Shown here one piece after another: positions 60,622-64,000 of a stretch of 64,000 bases of DNA (position 1 is its first letter; each line of letters starts with the position of its first letter). The notes beneath the pieces were generated by a model. That model did no database searches, was not told the DNA's origin, and worked only from the letters and a program-made list of their open reading frames with translations. A program made the translations under genes and the position numbers. This DNA comes from Mytilus edulis (lineage: Eukaryota > Mollusca > Bivalvia > Mytilida > Mytilidae): NCBI RefSeq assembly GCF_963676685.1, contig NC_092347.1, positions 90,336,592 to 90,400,591 on the forward strand, in the 5' to 3' direction.

Positions 60622-61280
60622 GTTGAATATTTGAATTAAAATACATTTATCACCTTTAATGCATAGGGATAATTTTACAATATACATTTATTCATGTGTA
60701 GCACTTATAAGTTATGTTGATTATGATTTTATTAGAAGTTATCAAGACTATCATTGATGCATAATTGTAAGAGAAAAACTTATTACAGATGTTAGTACAA
60801 TCAGAATTACCGGTAATGAACATTTATCAGTAATTTTCATTATGACTTTCATCTTATTTTAATTTAACATTTTAACCAATTTTTTTTAGCTGGAAAGCTG
60901 ATGCAAACATTAATTTTCTTTTTTGAAAAAGATTATAAAAACCACTAACAGTGAGGTTCAGGTTACTCTCAACCTGAAACAATAACTTTTATATAGTAAT
61001 TATTTATTATTTTATTTTGAGACTGGATGGAAAAGGACTGAATTGACTTAAGTTTGAACGAGTTATGGTCTAGGGGACGAGTTATGGTCTAGGGGACGAC
61101 ATCAACAGATCAATGAAGGATAAATAACTTTATTCAAATAGTTTGGGGGTGGGGGTCAAAATTGCTGCAAGCTATGTTTATTATTGACAACGATTTTGCA
61201 TACATTCTTATTGGTCAATGAATTTTTCCAAAATTAAGTTAAGAGAGCGGGAGGGGGTCAGTGAAATGATGTCGTCCCTT
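60622..61280. other. No recognised gene; small tandem duplication
   Basis: GAGTTATGGTCTAGGGGACG occurs twice in direct tandem at about 61060-61098. Nothing else recognised. Confidence 0.5.
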
Positions 61281-61419
61281 AACTTAATACACATGTTCAC
61301 TATGATATGTTAGATCTTTCTTATTTTAATGCCAAATTAGAGTTTTGATCCAGATTTCATGGTCCACCGAACATAGAAAATGATAGTGCGAGTAGGGCAT
61401 CCGTGTACTATGAACACAT
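61281..61419. repeat. Interspersed repeat, family D, partial
   Basis: AACTTAATACACATGTTCAC to GTGCGAGTAGGGCATCCGTG, matching the second half of 38482-38739. Confidence 0.8.
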
Positions 61420-61618
61420 ACTAAAACTTGTTAAGTATTAAATGATTAAAATTGCATATATTTTCAATAAAAAAATCTAGCAACAGCATTCAGACTTTCA
61501 TCAATGGATATTCATTAAGAAAGAGTATTTACATCAAAGTTGATTTTCTATTTAATATTGTTTTTTATTTGTTATTAATTTTTTACCATGAAAATACTAT
61601 TTATTATTAATTTTTTTT

Positions 61619-61930
61619 TATGCCCAACCTACGATAGTAGAGGGGCATTATGTTTTCTGGTCTGTTGGTCCGTTTGTCCGTCTGTTTGTTTGTCTGTTTG
61701 TTTGTTCGTACGTTCTTTCATTCATCTGTTCATCTGTTCCACTTCAGGTTAAAGTTTCTGGTCAAGGTAGTTTTTGATAAAGTTGAAGTCACATCAACTT
61801 AAAACTTAGTACACATGTTCACTATGATATGATATGATTCAAAATTAAAGTTTTGACCCCAATTTCACGGTTCACTGAACATGGAAAATGATAGTGGGAG
61901 TGGGGCATACATGTACTATGGACACATTCT
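61619..61930. repeat. Interspersed repeat, family D
   Basis: Starts TATGCCCAACCTACGATAGT and includes a GTCTGTTTGTTTGTCTG run and GTGGGAGTGGGGCATACATG. It lies 200 bp after the partial copy, in the same orientation. Confidence 0.85.
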
Positions 61931-62417
61931 TGCTTAACATGTTTCAATCGCAAAAATATATAATGTAATATTTTATTTATTTTATTCTTTTATTTTTGGA
62001 AAATGACGCAGTCATTGTTCCATAACTGCCGACCTGAACTTCATTACATTTCTCTGCCTACCGCGCTTGGTTTCGTATTTCCTATTTTCCATACAAACTG
62101 GAATCTGCTTGTGTTATCATTATGCATCATTGTGTAGTATTAAATCAGCCAGGACCCAGTTTACACTGGTTTTTGCTTGTATTCCACTACACTCGAACAA
62201 AGTGTTGTAGTTTGACGGGAACCAGTTTTATAATTTGTAAACTACAAAACGTAATCGGTTATTGTTCATTCCGTTTTGGTGTTTCATACCGACTTATATG
62301 GTTTGAATAAGCTTAAGACCCTTCAAACATTAATGTGATAGGTATATTAAAGATTGTTTTACAAAAGGATTGAACTGTTTTACTTTCAAAGTCGTACTAT
62401 AGGGATATCTGTCATAA

Positions 62418-62442
62418 AATTATCTTATCTTATCTTATCTTA
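62418..62442. repeat. (TATCT)n microsatellite
   Basis: About five direct pentamer units. Confidence 0.9.
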
Positions 62443-62667
62443 TACGGATTTCCACTCTCACCGGTTAATTTCTTCTTTTACACGTGCTTTGGAAACTTCC
62501 TGTTTAATCGCAAGTTTTAAAACTGTTTTTGAGTGAATTAAACTTATTTTAACAATCATGAAGCGTTCCAGAATCATTTTAAAGCAGTTTCTTCTTCTCT
62601 TTGATGATGGAAAATAGGTTTTCTCAAGAAAATACCGCAAACGATCGCAGAGGAATTGAAACGTACA

Positions 62668-63592
62668 AGTCAAGTCGGCACCTGGTTAAATTGGCATCTA
62701 GTCAAATCGGCACCTATTCGACGTCAATTCGGCATCCAATAATATTTGTTATAATATTTTCTATTCAATTAATTAATTACTGTTACCAAGTACATAGTGA
62801 ATATGTTGTTGTGTATTTTGGTAAACCACGAAACGAAAGTGAATATGTAGTGTATAAAGGTAAACAACGAAGCCCTTACCAATGCTGTTGTTTTAACACT
62901 TAGACAATTTGTGTAATTGTAAAAACAAGTCAATTATTAAAATAAAATGGAAAACTATGAGTCCCTTTCAATAAATCAAACTTTCATGCCAAATAATTAG
63001 CAAATTTAAGGTGTTTGTTTTTCAGTAAAGTTTAAACAGCATTAAACCAACAATCATGACAATCCTGTAAAATGCTCAACTGGTTAAAATAATGCAGAAA
63101 AATACACAATATCTCATGTATTAGTCCAAATAATTATGACGTCTGGCAAGGCTATTTTATTATTTTTCTGGGACGCCTTCCTACGACGTTTGTAGGAAGG
63201 CGTCCCAGAAAAAAAATTAACATAGCCTTGCGGTCATAGGAAGGTGTTCCAGAATAAAATTAAAAAAGCCTTGCCAGACGTAATAATTATTTGGACTACT
63301 CATATATATATATATCATTAAAAATACACCAAAAAAGTCATTAGTTGAGTAAAATAAATATATACAAAATGTACATGAACACCCAAAAATGTGAAAGTTA
63401 GTATTTAACTCTTTTTGCTTAAATACTGAAAAAAATTCTGGCAACCCCTTTCTTATTTTTACCCTATTGCTTAAAATACTGTTAAAAATATATATTTAAC
63501 ATGGGTGACGAATTGACTATATCAGGTGTCGATTTTAACCAGGTGCTGATTGTCCAGGTGCCAATTTAACTAGGTGCCAGTTTGACTAGAAT
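62668..63592. mobile_element. Element bounded by inverted GGCACCTGGTTAAATTGGCA-type arrays
   Basis: The left end (62668-62735) holds several degenerate units of the form TCGGCACCTGGTTAAATTGG. The right end (63525-63592) holds the same kind of unit inverted (CCAGGTGCCAATTTAACTAG). The interior contains the palindrome at 63122-63298. No transposase frame. The ends are inferred from where the pattern fades. Confidence 0.65.
63122..63298. mobile_element. Palindromic MITE, 177 bp, with a second hairpin inside
   Basis: TAGTCCAAATAATTATGACG and TCTGGCAAGGCTA are inverted at AGCCTTGCCAGACG...TAATTATTTGGACTA. The centre carries a separate perfect stem, CTGGGACGCCTTCCTAC against GTAGGAAGGCGTCCCAG, with a 7-base loop. 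Confidence 0.88.
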
Positions 63593-64000
63593 TCTTTGAC
63601 AAATGTTTGAAACTATCTGAGTTTCATTAGACCTTTGATAGCAGTAACAAAAAGATTATTTACTTAATATTTTGTGGGAGAAGGGGGTTCAGACTGTGTG
63701 GTATCAGGTCTGTTTGTGCCCAATACATTTTCACACCCTACACGTTCGCACATTCACACTCCACTCATTCGCGCCCAATTTTAATTCAAATTCAAGTTGA
63801 ATAATTGGAAAATCATGGTTGTTGTTTTAAATTGCTTTGGTGTAAATACTGAATGTATTTATAGCTTGGTATGAGTAAAACATTGAAGATTTTAAAGGAA
63901 AAAACACAAAAGATAATTGTTTTTAACAGCTTGGTCCCATTGATCTGAAACAACGAAACAATAAAACATAGAAACCAAAATATAGCAATCCACTAATATA
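63593..64000. other. No recognised feature
   Basis: AT-rich, with a C-rich stretch of CACAC/CATTCGC-type words at 63718-63775. Nothing else recognised. Confidence 0.4.

Overview
The window is animal nuclear DNA, very probably from a marine bivalve and most likely a Mytilus-type mussel. It is AT-rich, its genes are split by GT-AG introns, and much of it is interspersed repeat of the sort I associate with mussel genomes (retroelement 3' tails, palindromic MITEs, minisatellites). The species is inferred; the eukaryotic, intron-bearing character is seen directly. Nothing prokaryotic, viral or CRISPR-like was found.

Three protein genes can be supported. (1) The 3' part of an FGFRL1-like receptor gene on + (five exons, 8640-13443): a short acidic linker, two FGFR-type Ig domains, a transmembrane helix and a short His-rich tail with no kinase. 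The signal peptide and first Ig domain were not found. (2) A complete lysosomal glucosylceramidase gene (GBA) on + (ten exons, 22764-33834), 526 codons, with intact phases and both catalytic glutamates. (3) An intronless linker histone H1 gene on - (42063-42668), with a TATA box and an H1 box upstream.

Layout: 1-8639 has no recognised gene; 8640-16011 is the receptor gene and its 3' UTR region; 16411-19164 is a retroelement tail split by a 58-bp minisatellite; 19165-22357 is repeats and unannotated sequence; 22358-22612 is a MITE; 22764-34445 is the GBA gene, with a Harbinger relic, a 1.8-kb terminal-inverted-repeat (TIR) element and an exon-derived minisatellite in its introns; 35641-37930 holds repeats rich in nuclear-receptor-type half-sites; 38482-41000 holds remnants of a reverse-transcriptase element and its 3' tail; 42063-42832 is the H1 gene; 44209-45170 is two more tail copies; 45491-52295 is a 6.8-kb array of a 59-bp repeat; 53553-63600 is a graveyard of TIR elements and palindromes.

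The three genes have unrelated jobs (cell-surface FGF binding and adhesion, lysosomal glycolipid breakdown, chromatin compaction), and nothing suggests a joint pathway. The most unusual structures are in the non-coding DNA: a minisatellite built from the end of a GBA coding exon together with its splice donor, two retroelement tail families sharing one core, and repeats carrying direct arrays of AGGTCA.
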